From: Phaeovibrio sulfidiphilus
Lineage (GTDB): Bacteria > Pseudomonadota > Alphaproteobacteria > Rhodospirillales > Rhodospirillaceae
Assembly: GCF_014861485.1 (NCBI RefSeq)
Contig: NZ_JACZHT010000001.1
Location: forward strand, 434,001-498,000
DNA: 64,000 nucleotides
Reading direction: 5' to 3'
Part shown: positions 26,596-35,739 of the stretch, piece by piece
Position numbering within the stretch: the first letter of the stretch is position 1
How the letters are laid out: each line of letters begins with the position of its first letter
Program-made: the position numbers and the translations under genes
The notes under the pieces: model-generated
The model's database searches: none
What the model saw: the letters and a program-made list of their open reading frames with translations, nothing else
Told to the model about the DNA's origin: nothing

Positions 26596-29436
26596 TCAGC
26601 CCCCGTCCGCGGGGGCAGACGCCGGGTACGAGCCGCTGGCGATCACATCGCTGCAGCGTCCGCACAGGCCGTCGTAGCCGTTGGTGCCCACGTCCGGAAG
26701 AACCTTCCAGCAGCGCTCGCACTTCTCGCCGGGCGCCACCTCGACGACCACCGCAACGCCCTCCACGTCCTCGAGACGGAAAGCCTCCCCGGGCGCCGCC
26801 GCCCCCTCGTGCAGGGCCACGCCCGAGACGATGAACAGGTCCGCCAGGTCCAGCCCCTGAAGGCCGTCCGCCAGCGTCTGCGGCAGGTACAGGTCCACAC
26901 GGGCCTGGAGGGACGAGCCAATCATCCGGTCCGCCCGCGCCCGCTCCAGAGCCCCGGTCACCACGCGGCGGACACGCCGGATGGCCTCCCAGCGCCCGGC
27001 CAGGGCCTCGTTGCGCCAGCCCTCGGGAACCTCGGGGAAGGTCTCCATGTGGATGGAGCCGTCCGTCTCCGGATGACGGGCCAGCCACGCCTCCTCGGCG
27101 GTGAAGCACACGAAGGGCGCAAGCCAGGACACCAGGTGATGGAACACCCGGTCCATGACCGTGCGACAGGCCCGGCGACGCGCGGAGTCCACGCCGTCGC
27201 AGTAGAGAACGTCCTTGCGGATGTCCAGGTAGAACGCGGACAGGTCCAGGGTGCAGAAGGACTGAAGCTCCTGGAAGGCCTCGTGGAAGTCCAGGGCGGC
27301 CCCGCTGCGGCGGACGGTCTCGTCCAGCTCGGACAGGCGGTGGAGCACCCAGCGCTCCAGCTCGGGCAGGGCGTCGGGGTTGGCGATCCGCTCCTCGGCG
27401 GTGAAGCCGTCCAGCGCCCCAAGAAGGAAGCGCAGGGTGTTGCGCAGGCGGCGATAGCTCTCGGTGGCCTGCTTGAGGATTTCGGGCCCGTAGCGGATGT
27501 CGTTCATGTAGTCGCTGGAGACCACCCACAGGCGCAGCACGTCGGCACCGACCGAGTCCACCGCCTTCTGGGGGCTTTCCGCGTTGCCCTTGGACTTGGA
27601 GAACTTCTCGCCCTTCTCGTCCAGCAGGAAGCCGTGGGTCAGGACCGCGTCGTAGGGCGCGCGGCCGCGGGTGCCCACCGCCTCCAGCAGGGAGGTGTGG
27701 AACCAGCCGCGGTGCTGGTCCGAGCCCTCGAGGTACAGGTCCGCGGGCCACTTCAGGTCGTCGCGCTGCTCCAGAACGAAGGCGTGGGTCGAGCCGGAGT
27801 CAAACCAGACCTCGATGATGTCGCGCACCGGCTCGTAGAGATCCGGGTCATGCTCGGGGCCCAGGAAGCGCTTCGGATCGCCGGTGAACCAGGCGTCGCC
27901 GCCCTCTTTCTCGAAGGCCTCGGCGATGCGGTCGATAACGCCCTGGTCGCGCAGGGGCTCGAGCGTCTCCTTGTGAAGGAAGATCGCGAGCGGAACACCC
28001 CACATGCGCTGGCGCGAGATGCACCAGTCCGGGCGGGCCTCCACCATGGAGCGGATCCGGTTTTTCGAGCGCTCGGGCACCCAGCGGGTGGCGTCGATCG
28101 CCTCCAGCGCCTTGTCCCGCAGGCCCAGCGTCTCCATGGAGATGAACCACTGGGGCGTGTTGCGGAAGATGAGCGGAGCCTTGGAGCGCCAGGAATGGGG
28201 GTAGCTGTGCACCAGGGTGCCGTGGGCCAGAAGGGCGCCCACCTCGCGCATGGCCTCCAGGATCTCGGGAGCCACCTTGAAGACGTTGCGCCCGGCAAAC
28301 AGGGGCACGCTGTCCACGTAGTTGCCGCTGCCGTCCACCGTATCGGGCACGGGCAGGCCGTTGGCCCGGCCCAGAACGTAGTCGTCCTCGCCGTGGCCGG
28401 GGGCAATGTGCACAAAGCCCGTACCGCTGTCGTCGGTGACGAAGGATCCCGCCAGAAGCGGCACGTCGAAGTCATAGCCGCGGCCGCGCCAGGGGTGGCG
28501 GGCCACCGTCCCGGCCAGGTCACGCCCGCGGAACGAGGCTTCCTCGGTGTGGGCCGTGATGCCCGCCTGCTTCAGGACGTCCTCGAGCAACTTGCGCCCG
28601 ACCACCAGACGCTCGCCGGGCACCGCAAGGGAGCCCTCGGCGACCTCGTCCACCCGGAAAAGCACGTAGTCCATGTCCTCGCCGTAGGCCACGGCGCGGT
28701 TTCCGGGCATGGTCCAGGGCGTGGTGGTCCAGATCACCACCGAGGCCCCCTCCAGCGCCGGCTGCGAGGGCGCGATGACCGGGAAGCGGATCCAGATCGT
28801 GGTGGAGGTCAGGTCGTGGTACTCGACCTCGGCGTCCGCCAGGGCGGTCTTCTCGGCCACGGACCACAGGACGGGGCGCGCGCCCCGGTACAGGCTGCCA
28901 TCCATCAGGAAGCGGCCCATCTCCCTCAGGATCCGGGACTCGGCCGCAAAGGACATGGTGATGTACGGATCCTTCCAGTCGCCCAGAACGCCCAGGCGCT
29001 TGAACTCCTCGCGCTGGATGTCGATCCAGTGCTCGGCGAAGGCCCGGCACTCCCGGCGGAAGTCGACGATGTCGACCTGGTCCTTGTTCTGGCCCTTCTT
29101 GCGGTACTCTTCCTCGATCTTCCACTCGATGGGCAGGCCGTGGCAGTCCCAGCCGGGGACGTAGTTCGCGTCCTTGCCCGACATCTGCTGGAAGCGGTTG
29201 ATCACGTCCTTCAGGATCTTGTTCAGGGCGTGCCCGTTGTGCAGGTGGGCGTTGGCGTACGGCGGACCGTCGTGGAGCACAAAGCGCTCCCGGTCGCGGG
29301 ACTGGTGGCGCAGGCGGGTGTACAGGTCCATTGCCTCCCAGCGTGCCAGGAGCTCGGGCTCCTTCTGGGGAAGACCGGCCTTCATGGGAAACGATGTCTT
29401 CGGAAGGAACACCGTCGACTTGTAATCTGCGCTCAT
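26596..29436 (-). CDS. ileS: isoleucine--tRNA ligase
   Basis: A 946-aa class I synthetase. The HIGH-type motif is HNGH at residues 66-69 (PPYANAHLHNGH), the KMSKS loop is FSKSKGN near residue 612, the CP1 editing domain lies between, and the C terminus has a zinc finger CERCW...CGRC. An internal ATG at 29436 is taken as start; the TTG at 29454 is less likely. It heads an ileS-lspA-bamF operon. Confidence 0.97.
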   Translation of the reverse strand: MSADYKSTVFLPKTSFPMKAGLPQKEPELLARWEAMDLYTRLRHQSRDRERFVLHDGPPYANAHLHNGHALNKILKDVINRFQQMSGKDANYVPGWDCHGLPIEWKIEEEYRKKGQNKDQVDIVDFRRECRAFAEHWIDIQREEFKRLGVLGDWKDPYITMSFAAESRILREMGRFLMDGSLYRGARPVLWSVAEKTALADAEVEYHDLTSTTIWIRFPVIAPSQPALEGASVVIWTTTPWTMPGNRAVAYGEDMDYVLFRVDEVAEGSLAVPGERLVVGRKLLEDVLKQAGITAHTEEASFRGRDLAGTVARHPWRGRGYDFDVPLLAGSFVTDDSGTGFVHIAPGHGEDDYVLGRANGLPVPDTVDGSGNYVDSVPLFAGRNVFKVAPEILEAMREVGALLAHGTLVHSYPHSWRSKAPLIFRNTPQWFISMETLGLRDKALEAIDATRWVPERSKNRIRSMVEARPDWCISRQRMWGVPLAIFLHKETLEPLRDQGVIDRIAEAFEKEGGDAWFTGDPKRFLGPEHDPDLYEPVRDIIEVWFDSGSTHAFVLEQRDDLKWPADLYLEGSDQHRGWFHTSLLEAVGTRGRAPYDAVLTHGFLLDEKGEKFSKSKGNAESPQKAVDSVGADVLRLWVVSSDYMNDIRYGPEILKQATESYRRLRNTLRFLLGALDGFTAEERIANPDALPELERWVLHRLSELDETVRRSGAALDFHEAFQELQSFCTLDLSAFYLDIRKDVLYCDGVDSARRRACRTVMDRVFHHLVSWLAPFVCFTAEEAWLARHPETDGSIHMETFPEVPEGWRNEALAGRWEAIRRVRRVVTGALERARADRMIGSSLQARVDLYLPQTLADGLQGLDLADLFIVSGVALHEGAAAPGEAFRLEDVEGVAVVVEVAPGEKCERCWKVLPDVGTNGYDGLCGRCSDVIASGSYPASAPADGG

Positions 29437-29771
29437 AACAAATGGGTCCCGCAAAAAAGCAAAGGATAACGCGCGCGGGAAGGCACGCGAGGGGAGCGTA
29501 TCTCAATACAGCCAATGCCACCGCGCTTCAACACGAAAGCACGGCGGCGCCAGCGGGAGCGCGCGGAAGGCCGACCCCGGGGAGGGTGCCGGGGGCAGCG
29601 TGGGCGCACGGCGATCAGGACGGCTGGCTCAGGACGCACCGGACCCGGGACGGGACGCGCGCAGCGCCCGGCAGGGTTTGCGAGCGGAAGCACCCGGGAG
29701 AGTTTACGCAAGGCGCACCGGGCCCGGGACGGGATGCGCACGGCACCCGGAACGGGGCGCGTACGGCGCCA
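29437..29771. other. intergenic gap with 37-bp direct repeat
   Basis: Between ileS and the YqgE gene no coding sequence is seen. Two copies of a 37-bp sequence beginning CGCACCGG.CCCGGGACGG lie at 29635-29671 and 29714-29750, identical at 32 positions. The ileS promoter should be near 29450-29520 but was not assigned. Confidence 0.55.
29635..29750. repeat. pair of 37-bp direct repeats, 79 bases apart
   Basis: Copies at 29635-29671 and 29714-29750 differ at five positions. Both contain CCCGGGACGGGA followed by GCGC-rich sequence. They are close to the 3' end of the YqgE gene. Confidence 0.7.
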
Positions 29772-30356
29772 TCAGGCGTGGCCCGCGTGCTCCGACAGGA
29801 CGTGGGGGTGCACCCCGATCCGCGCCATGGCCGCGAGATAGCGGTCCTCCAGCGGCAGATCGAACAGAAGATCATGGTCCGCCGGAACCGTAAGCCAGAC
29901 GTTGTCCCGGATCTCGCTGTCCAGCTGGCCTGCACTCCAGCCCGCATAGCCCAGCGCCATGATCAGCTGCCGGGGCCCCTCGCCGCTGGCAATCGCCCGC
30001 AGGACGTCCAGGGTCACGGTCAGGGCCGCCACGTCATCAACCGAGAGGGTTCCGGGATTGTGATAGTCAAGGGTGTGCAGGACAAACCCCCGGCCGGTCT
30101 CCACCGGACCGCCCAGTTGGATCTGGATGGGCTTGCACGACGCAGACAGGGCAATGCCGAGCTGGTCCATCATCTCGGGAAAGGTTATATCCTCGAAGGT
30201 CTTGTTGATCACCAGACCCATGGCCCCGTCAGCCGAGTGCGAACAGAGATAGACAACGGCCCCCTCAAAGCGGGGGTCTCCCATTCCCGGCATCGCAACA
30301 AGGCACTGCCCGGTCAGATAACCGTCCAGTGTCTGCGTGGAAGTCTTTGTGATCAT
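29772..30356 (-). CDS. YqgE/AlgH family protein
   Basis: A 194-aa cytoplasmic protein with the UPF0301 pattern: YLTGQCLVAMPGMGDPRFEGAVVYLCSHSADGAMGLVINK, QIQLGGPVETGRGFVLH, and LIMALGYAGWSAGQLDSEIRDNVWLTVPAD. Family members influence alginate production in Pseudomonas, but the biochemical role is unresolved. It is divergent from the DsbD-like gene with an 89-base AT-richer spacer. Confidence 0.9.
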   Translation of the reverse strand: MITKTSTQTLDGYLTGQCLVAMPGMGDPRFEGAVVYLCSHSADGAMGLVINKTFEDITFPEMMDQLGIALSASCKPIQIQLGGPVETGRGFVLHTLDYHNPGTLSVDDVAALTVTLDVLRAIASGEGPRQLIMALGYAGWSAGQLDSEIRDNVWLTVPADHDLLFDLPLEDRYLAAMARIGVHPHVLSEHAGHA

Positions 30357-30408
30357 GTGTGGCCAGACAGCATCTATTGAGCGGGAACAATTAAGATTTA
30401 CAGGCTAA

Positions 30409-30414
30409 TATAAT
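30409..30414 (+). promoter_or_regulatory. perfect -10 box of the DsbD-like gene
   Basis: TATAAT lies 32 bases before the chosen ATG at 30446 and would place transcription start near 30421. No good -35 is visible at 16-18 bases. Its position argues against the upstream in-frame ATG at 30413, which overlaps the box. Confidence 0.45.
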
Positions 30415-30445
30415 GCATGCCTTCAAAACAAGACAGAGGGATGTG

Positions 30446-32725
30446 ATGCAGGACACCAGACCCACCCGGGAGAGCCCAGGCGGCAAAACGGCAATCTTGG
30501 CGTGCAGAAACCGGGGGCCCGCGGGTCTTGGGCTCGTGTCTGCCGTGCTGATTCTCCTCGCGGGGCTCCTTGTCTCGCTGCCCGCCACCGGGCTGGCGGC
30601 CGCCGACTCCGATTCCGCCTCCGCGTGGTCCGACTCGCCGGAAGCCCGGGTCCGGCTGACCGCCGCCACCCGGACCCTGGGCGCCCAGACCGACTCGCTG
30701 CTGGGAGTCGAGTTCGACCTGAAACCGGGCTGGAACATCTACTGGCGCGACCCCGGAGACGCGGGGCTCCCCCCGGAGTTCGACTGGAGTGGCTCGAAAA
30801 ACCTCGCCGACGCCCGGGTTCTGTGGCCCGTGCCCCGGCGCTTCTCGTTCGCGGGCATGGAGACGGCGGGCTACGAGGGCCATGTCATCCTGCCGGTGGT
30901 GGCCACGATCCCGGATCCCGCGAAGGCCCTGGACCTGTCCCTGGCGCTGGACTACCTCACCTGCAATGACATCCAGTGCGTGCCCCGCAATGCCCGGCTG
31001 CACCTGGTCATCCCGCCCGGACGCAAGGGCAGCACCGCGCCCGAGCCCTCGGCCCAGGCCCAGAGCCTGGCCCGCGCCATGGCGCTGGTTCCGGGAACCG
31101 GATCCTCCCACGGGCTCACGATCACCGAGGCCGTGATCGAGCCCGGCGGCGTGGTCCGCATCCGGGTGCGCTCCGCAACGCCGCTGAGCGCGCCGGACCT
31201 GTTTCTCGATTCCCCCGCCGCCCTGACCTTCGAGCCGCCGTCCATCCTGGTCAACGCGGACGCCACCGAGGCCGTGATCCGCGCCCGCCGCTACGGGGAT
31301 CTGACCCTCGAGGACGTGACCCTTGATGCGCTGGTCACCGACGGCCCGCGCGGTGTGGAGACCCCGGTTCACACGGACACGGAGGCCATCCCGGTGGACG
31401 CCGCTCCGCCGGACTTCCACGCCCTGGGCCGGGCTGGTGCCCCCGCCGCCAGCCAGCCGGAGCGCACCGGCGGGCTGCTGGGACTGCTCCTGATCGCGGG
31501 AACGGCCCTTCTGGGAGGCTTCATCCTCAACCTGATGCCCTGCGTCCTGCCGGTTCTCTCCCTCAAGATCCTGGGGGTTCTGACCCATGCCGGGCAAGAC
31601 CGGACGGCCGCACGCCGCTCGTTCCTGGCCACCAGCGCGGGGATTGTGTTCTCGTTCCTGCTCCTTGCCGTCCTCGCCATCGGGCTGAAGGCGGCGGGTG
31701 CGGCGGCCGGATGGGGGATCCAGTTCCAGCATCCGATCTTTCTCGCGGGCATGGCCCTGGTGCTGACCCTGTTCACCGCCAACCTGTGGGGCCTGTTCGA
31801 GATCCCGGTGCCCGCCCTTGCCGGACGCCTGGGCGCGGGCGCGGGTGCCGGAAAGGGACGCTCGCCGCTGGCCGGAGCCTTCGCCACCGGCGCCTTCGCC
31901 ACCCTGATGGCCACCCCGTGCTCGGCCCCCTTCCTGGGGACCGCCATCGGCTTCGCCCTGTCCAGCGGACCGGGCCAGACGCTCGTCATCTTCGGGCTGC
32001 TGGGGGTGGGCATGGCCCTGCCCTACCTGCTTCTGGGCCTGAAGCCCTCCATGACCGGTTTCCTGCCGAAGCCCGGACCGTGGATGCTCTGGCTGAGGGC
32101 GGTGCTCGGCGTGGCCCTGTTTGCCACAACGGCCTGGCTGCTGTTCGTCCTCAACGCCCTGGTGGGGCTGGGCTGGACCGTAACCCTGGGGTCGTTCCTG
32201 GTGTCCGTGCTGCTGTGCCTGTGGGCCTTCCGGGACAGCCACCCCCTGGTGAGGCTGTCCACCGTGGTGTGCGCCTTTCTCCTGGTGTACGGCATCGCCC
32301 AGACGGGCCGGAGCCTCCTGGGCTGGGGCTTCGCTCCCCCGGGGCAGGACACCCGGGCGAAGACCACCGAATGGCGTCCGTTCTCGGACAACGCCCTCAA
32401 GACCCTTCTGGCGCAAGGCGAGGTGGTTCTGGTGGACGTGACCGCCGACTGGTGCGTCACCTGCCAGGTCAACAAGGCCGCCGTCCTGGAGCGGGGCGCG
32501 GTGGAGACCGCCATCAACACCCGTCGCATCCGGGCCCTGCGCGCGGACTGGACCAAACCCGACCCGGCCATTTCCGAGTACCTGGCCCGGTTCGGACGGT
32601 ACGGCATCCCGTTCAACGCGGTGTACGGCCCCGGCGCGCCCCAGGGCATCCCCCTGCCCGAACTGCTGACCGAGAAAAACGTGATGGACGCGATCGACCG
32701 GGCGGAGAGCGGCGGCCGGCCCTGA
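30446..32725 (+). CDS. thiol:disulfide interchange protein, DsbD/ScsB type
   Basis: A 759-aa membrane protein. After a signal peptide (about residues 25-52) come a periplasmic DsbD-alpha/ScsB-like domain (about 55-330), a CcdA/DsbD-type eight-helix electron conduit with LMPCVLPVL and TPCSAPFLG cysteines, and a C-terminal periplasmic thioredoxin domain with WCVTC. It passes reducing power from cytoplasmic thioredoxin to periplasmic partners. The ATG at 30446 has AGAGGG six bases upstream and a perfect -10 box 32 bases before it. Confidence 0.9.
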   Translation: MQDTRPTRESPGGKTAILACRNRGPAGLGLVSAVLILLAGLLVSLPATGLAAADSDSASAWSDSPEARVRLTAATRTLGAQTDSLLGVEFDLKPGWNIYWRDPGDAGLPPEFDWSGSKNLADARVLWPVPRRFSFAGMETAGYEGHVILPVVATIPDPAKALDLSLALDYLTCNDIQCVPRNARLHLVIPPGRKGSTAPEPSAQAQSLARAMALVPGTGSSHGLTITEAVIEPGGVVRIRVRSATPLSAPDLFLDSPAALTFEPPSILVNADATEAVIRARRYGDLTLEDVTLDALVTDGPRGVETPVHTDTEAIPVDAAPPDFHALGRAGAPAASQPERTGGLLGLLLIAGTALLGGFILNLMPCVLPVLSLKILGVLTHAGQDRTAARRSFLATSAGIVFSFLLLAVLAIGLKAAGAAAGWGIQFQHPIFLAGMALVLTLFTANLWGLFEIPVPALAGRLGAGAGAGKGRSPLAGAFATGAFATLMATPCSAPFLGTAIGFALSSGPGQTLVIFGLLGVGMALPYLLLGLKPSMTGFLPKPGPWMLWLRAVLGVALFATTAWLLFVLNALVGLGWTVTLGSFLVSVLLCLWAFRDSHPLVRLSTVVCAFLLVYGIAQTGRSLLGWGFAPPGQDTRAKTTEWRPFSDNALKTLLAQGEVVLVDVTADWCVTCQVNKAAVLERGAVETAINTRRIRALRADWTKPDPAISEYLARFGRYGIPFNAVYGPGAPQGIPLPELLTEKNVMDAIDRAESGGRP

Positions 32726-32744
32726 CCCCGGCGCGCCCGGCGGG

Positions 32745-32786
32745 CCCGAGATCCTGGAGACCCGAGATCCCGGGGGCCCGAGACCA
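32745..32786. repeat. 16-bp tandem repeat
   Basis: Units at 32745 and 32761 both begin CCCGAGATCC, and a third begins CCCGAGACC at 32777. It lies 20 bases after the DsbD-like stop codon. Confidence 0.65.
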
Positions 32787-32869
32787 CAGGATCCTGCTCC
32801 CGGGGCACCGGGGCCCCGGCCCTGTCGAGACACGGATCCCCTCGGGCCACCGCAGGCCCGGGGCGCATG

Positions 32870-32987
32870 CCGCGACCGGACCCAGCACCACCAACACAGT
32901 GCGCCCCACAGGGGGCCCGCTCACCTGCCCGCGACCGGACCCAGCACCACCAACACAGTGCGCCCCACAGGGGGCCCGCTCACCTGC
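32870..32987. repeat. perfect 59-bp tandem duplication
   Basis: 32870-32928 and 32929-32987 are identical over all 59 bases, by base-by-base comparison. Each starts CCGCGACCGGACCCAGCACC and ends GGCCCGCTCACCTGC. The identity implies a recent duplication or active homogenisation. It lies between convergent genes with no coding frame of its own. Confidence 0.9.
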
Positions 32988-33006
32988 AGTCCCCCGGCGT
33001 GCGCGT

Positions 33007-33669
33007 TCAGCCGGGGCCCTTCATCAGGCGCAGGGCGTGCTCGAGGCGTCCGAACTCGTCGAGAAAACACCGGGCTACCTCGGCCGGAGGCTGGGGCACA
33101 AGCTCCATCCCGGCCAGGGGCTTCTCCCGGATCCCCAGGATGGGGACCAGCTCGCTCTCGGAAAACCCGGCCAGCTGGACCGCCTCGGTGGCGGCCGCCA
33201 TGAGATCCGCCCGCTTGACCGTTTTCCAGACCGCCGCGGCCGGACGGGCCGGCAGACCGAACCGGACATAGACGGCGCAGGTCACCCGGTCCTCGATTTC
33301 CAGGAACGGCTGGCCCAGAACCGTCTTCAGGGGCGTGATGATGTCGTGGGTCACGTACTCGGAGGCATCGTGGAGAAGAGCCGTCATCAGCAGCACCGGG
33401 TCGGGACGCTTTTCCAGAAGCCGCACGATCCGAAGCACCAGAAGGGAGTGCTGGGCAACCGACCAGCCGTACTCCCCGAGGGTCTGCCCGTTCCAGCGCG
33501 TGTTGCGCGACAGGGACAGGGCGATGTCCTCGATTTCGATGTCCACCGGCGAGGGCTCGATCAGGTTGAGCCGACGCCCCGACAGCATCCGCTGCCAGGT
33601 CCGGGGAGCCTGGGTCTCGAACCGTCGCCCGGTTTCCGGGTCAAGAGCTGGGGGTGTTCTGGGTGCCAT
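33007..33669 (-). CDS. HD-domain phosphohydrolase, YfbR-like
   Basis: A 220-aa HD-superfamily protein. The motif set is WSVAQHSLLVLRI (first His), LLHDASEYVTHD (the HD pair) and a distal Asp in KRADLMAAATEAV. An N-terminal segment WQRMLSGRRLNLIEPSPVDIEIEDIA is characteristic of the alphaproteobacterial branch. YfbR relatives are 5'-deoxynucleotidases, but the substrate here is inferred only. A TATAAC box sits a few bases before the ATG, so the mRNA could be nearly leaderless. Confidence 0.8.
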   Translation of the reverse strand: MAPRTPPALDPETGRRFETQAPRTWQRMLSGRRLNLIEPSPVDIEIEDIALSLSRNTRWNGQTLGEYGWSVAQHSLLVLRIVRLLEKRPDPVLLMTALLHDASEYVTHDIITPLKTVLGQPFLEIEDRVTCAVYVRFGLPARPAAAVWKTVKRADLMAAATEAVQLAGFSESELVPILGIREKPLAGMELVPQPPAEVARCFLDEFGRLEHALRLMKGPG

Positions 33670-34112
33670 GAGAACGGTTATAGCCGCGAACGCAGCGATG
33701 CGCAAAACCTCAGTTCCCGGGAGCACGGGGCACGGGGCGGGAACGGGGAGGAACCCCGGGCCTGAACGCGGAGGCTGTATATGTGGCGCCATTAGGGCGG
33801 AGGCATCATAAGGACGGAGGCGGCATGGGCTCAAACGGGAACCTCACGACCCGTGCCCCCAACCACCCGAAGACGACGCGGGCCGAGCCCCCAAACCCCG
33901 GAGACGGCACGGCCCGCGCCGCCAAACGCCGGAGACGACACGGGCTACAAACAGGCCGTCAGAGGCGCCGTCACAGACACGGCCCAAAAAGGAACCGCCA
34001 TCCGGGAGACCTGGATGGCGGATCGGAACGCATCTCCCGAAACCAAGGGGTTCGGGGCGTGTTGCAGGATGGTTCTGCTGGCCGGACCGGGCGCAGGGCC
34101 CTCACACCCGGC
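33670..34112. other. intergenic gap with three imperfect 30-bp units
   Basis: No gene. From about 33853 to 33955 three degenerate tandem units occur, each with CCCCCAA or GCCAAAC followed by CCGGAGACG or CCGAAGACG and a GGGC-type end. The remaining sequence is ordinary GC-rich spacer. Confidence 0.5.
33853..33955. repeat. three imperfect tandem units of about 30-34 bp
   Basis: Units start near 33853, 33887 and 33919. The last two share CCAAAC.CCGGAGACG.CACGG. The array is short and degenerate; no spacers of CRISPR type are present. Confidence 0.5.
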
Positions 34113-34472
34113 CTACTCGGCGGCGATGGTCGAGCTCTCCTCGACTTTCGGCGCAACGGACCGCTTCTCACAGCCCTTGCAGTCCTCGTAAAGCCGGTGT
34201 GCCCAGTCGGCAAGCCCGAGAAGCTCGCGGTCCTCGGGGGTCTGCCCCTTGCGCGTCGTCCGGGAGACGGCCTCCAGGAATTCCTCGAGACCGTGTGGGG
34301 CTCCCGCGGCTCCCTCCGCCGCAGCCTCACGAAGCTGCTCGGCGATGGTGCGCGAGAGGTGAATGTTCTGGACAAAATCCCCACTGTCCGACGCCTGATC
34401 CGCGGACTTGTAGGCACCAATCATCCTGAATAGCAGTCGCTGTACCGAACTGGCCGGGCTATTGCCAATCAT
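34113..34472 (-). CDS. orphan 119-aa protein of unknown function
   Basis: A soluble, mostly helical 119-aa protein beginning MIGNSPASSVQRLLFRMIG; it contains LSRTIAEQLREAAAEGA, GLEEFLEAVSRTTRKG, ADWAHRLYEDCKGCEKR. A CKGC pair near the end is the only notable motif. No family is recognised. GGGAGG seven bases before the ATG at 34472 is an excellent ribosome site, the best argument that it is real. It stands alone next to a large gene-free region. Confidence 0.65.
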   Translation of the reverse strand: MIGNSPASSVQRLLFRMIGAYKSADQASDSGDFVQNIHLSRTIAEQLREAAAEGAAGAPHGLEEFLEAVSRTTRKGQTPEDRELLGLADWAHRLYEDCKGCEKRSVAPKVEESSTIAAE

Positions 34473-34895
34473 GATAGCCTCCCAATTAAAGCATTGCCGT
34501 TCCGACGCTGGAAACGAATGTTCTGAGCGCGTCTGTACACTGTCTCTCCCCTGGGAAAGGCGCTTATGATTTGACATTGAGGTTCTGCGGGCCCGAAAAA
34601 TCATGTCCCCGGGAACCTGTTCCGAAAGGAAGTATTAAGCCTTTAGTTTTAACAAGCCAATGAAATCGGTGACGCGGTACGCATTTGTAACCACCGCGCG
34701 AGAGACCGCGCAGAATCTTATCGCCTTGCGCGAATTATGCGGTATCCAGGAACCGCAAAAGGCTCCCCGGATCGGGCCGAACGCCGAAAAACAGGACGAC
34801 TCCGTCTCGACTCGGAATGAAAGTCGGTAACCGGTTGATATCTGGGCAAGACCCGGATCAATAACAAGAGCCTGATAAAAAAATATTTACAAATC

Positions 34896-34925
34896 TTGTT
34901 CTTAGGGAATTTTCTGGAATATAAC
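34896..34925 (+). promoter_or_regulatory. probable promoter of the candidate small RNA
   Basis: TTGTTC (34896-34901) and TATAAC (34920-34925) are 18 bases apart; the -10 matches consensus at five of six bases. Transcription would start near 34932. The neighbourhood is AT-rich. Confidence 0.45.
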
Positions 34926-34931
34926 CACAAC

Positions 34932-35024
34932 AAAAGCTCGCCTGGCGTGCAGACTGAAACCAGAGCGAGAAAGCAACCCTTGGACTGCACTGCCTGTACA
35001 GTCTACATCCGAACGGATGTTTTT
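34932..35024 (+). ncRNA. candidate small RNA with three stem-loops and terminator
   Basis: About 93 nt with no open frame. Stem 1: CTCGCCTGG (34937-34945) pairs with CCAG (34960-34963) and, after one bulged A, GCGAG (34965-34969), nine pairs. Stem 2: GGACTG (34982-34987) with CAGTCT (34999-35004). Stem 3: ACATCCG (35005-35011) with CGGATGT (35014-35020), followed by a T-run, an intrinsic terminator. A promoter lies correctly upstream. I do not recognise a known RNA family. Everything rests on structure and position. Confidence 0.5.
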
Positions 35025-35739
35025 GCCAAAAAACGCCATCCGGGAGCCCGTACGGGGCAAAGCAGCCTCCCCGCCGGAGAGCCGCGGGAGAGCGGCCCGG
35101 GGGACACCGGGACGGGACAGGGACGGGCCCGCGCCTCCCGTGTTCCGGGTCCGGTCGAAAGACCCCGATACGGTCGCAGGGATACAGCGCCACCGCCACC
35201 CCCGGAAGGCGACAGGAACGGGCGCCACAAGAACGGACGATATAGAGTGGGAAGGCACCGGCCGACTGCGACGACAGGCATGCACGACGGCGGGACTGGC
35301 GGGGCGGGCCAACGGCGGACGCACGAAAACGCGGGGGTGGTGGGATGCGCCCTGGCGACATGGGAACGCACCGGCAGGCGGAAACCGACACCTGGGACAG
35401 CGGGCATGGCGGGATCCGGCAACGCCCGGGCAATCCGGGCCCGCACCGTCAACGGGAGGACACCGGCAGGCGGCGGCGGACGCATAAGGCAGTAGGGGAT
35501 GGGGCGCGGCACACTGGCGATGCGGGGGGATGCGGCACCGCGAAAACTCCCCGGCACCGCGAGGACGCCCCGGCACTCTGAGGGGGCGACGGCACCGCGA
35601 GGACGCGACGGCGCCGGCATGCACCGCCAACGCGAGGACACCCCGCCGGGGAACCGCGGACCGGCGGGCCCGGTCGCCCTGCCCCCCGGTCGGGAACAGG
35701 GCGCGGCGTCGCCGGCCGGCGGTGCCCGGTGTCGCGCGA

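Larger units (their letters stand above)
34473..35739. other. large gene-poor region
   Basis: The longest non-coding stretch in the window, 1,267 bases. The first 550 bases are less GC-rich and hold the candidate small RNA at 34932-35024 with its promoter. From about 35030 on the DNA is GC-rich with scattered short repeats (CACCGGCAGGCGG twice; GGCACCGCGAGGACGC-like units near 35550 and 35591). Long frames on both strands are Arg/Pro-rich and lack any recognisable domain; I do not call genes in them. Confidence 0.55.

Noticed and set aside
26428-29469. Plus-strand frame of about 1,000 codons opposite ileS
   Set aside because: Shadow of ileS with low-complexity composition; the minus-strand ileS has all synthetase motifs.
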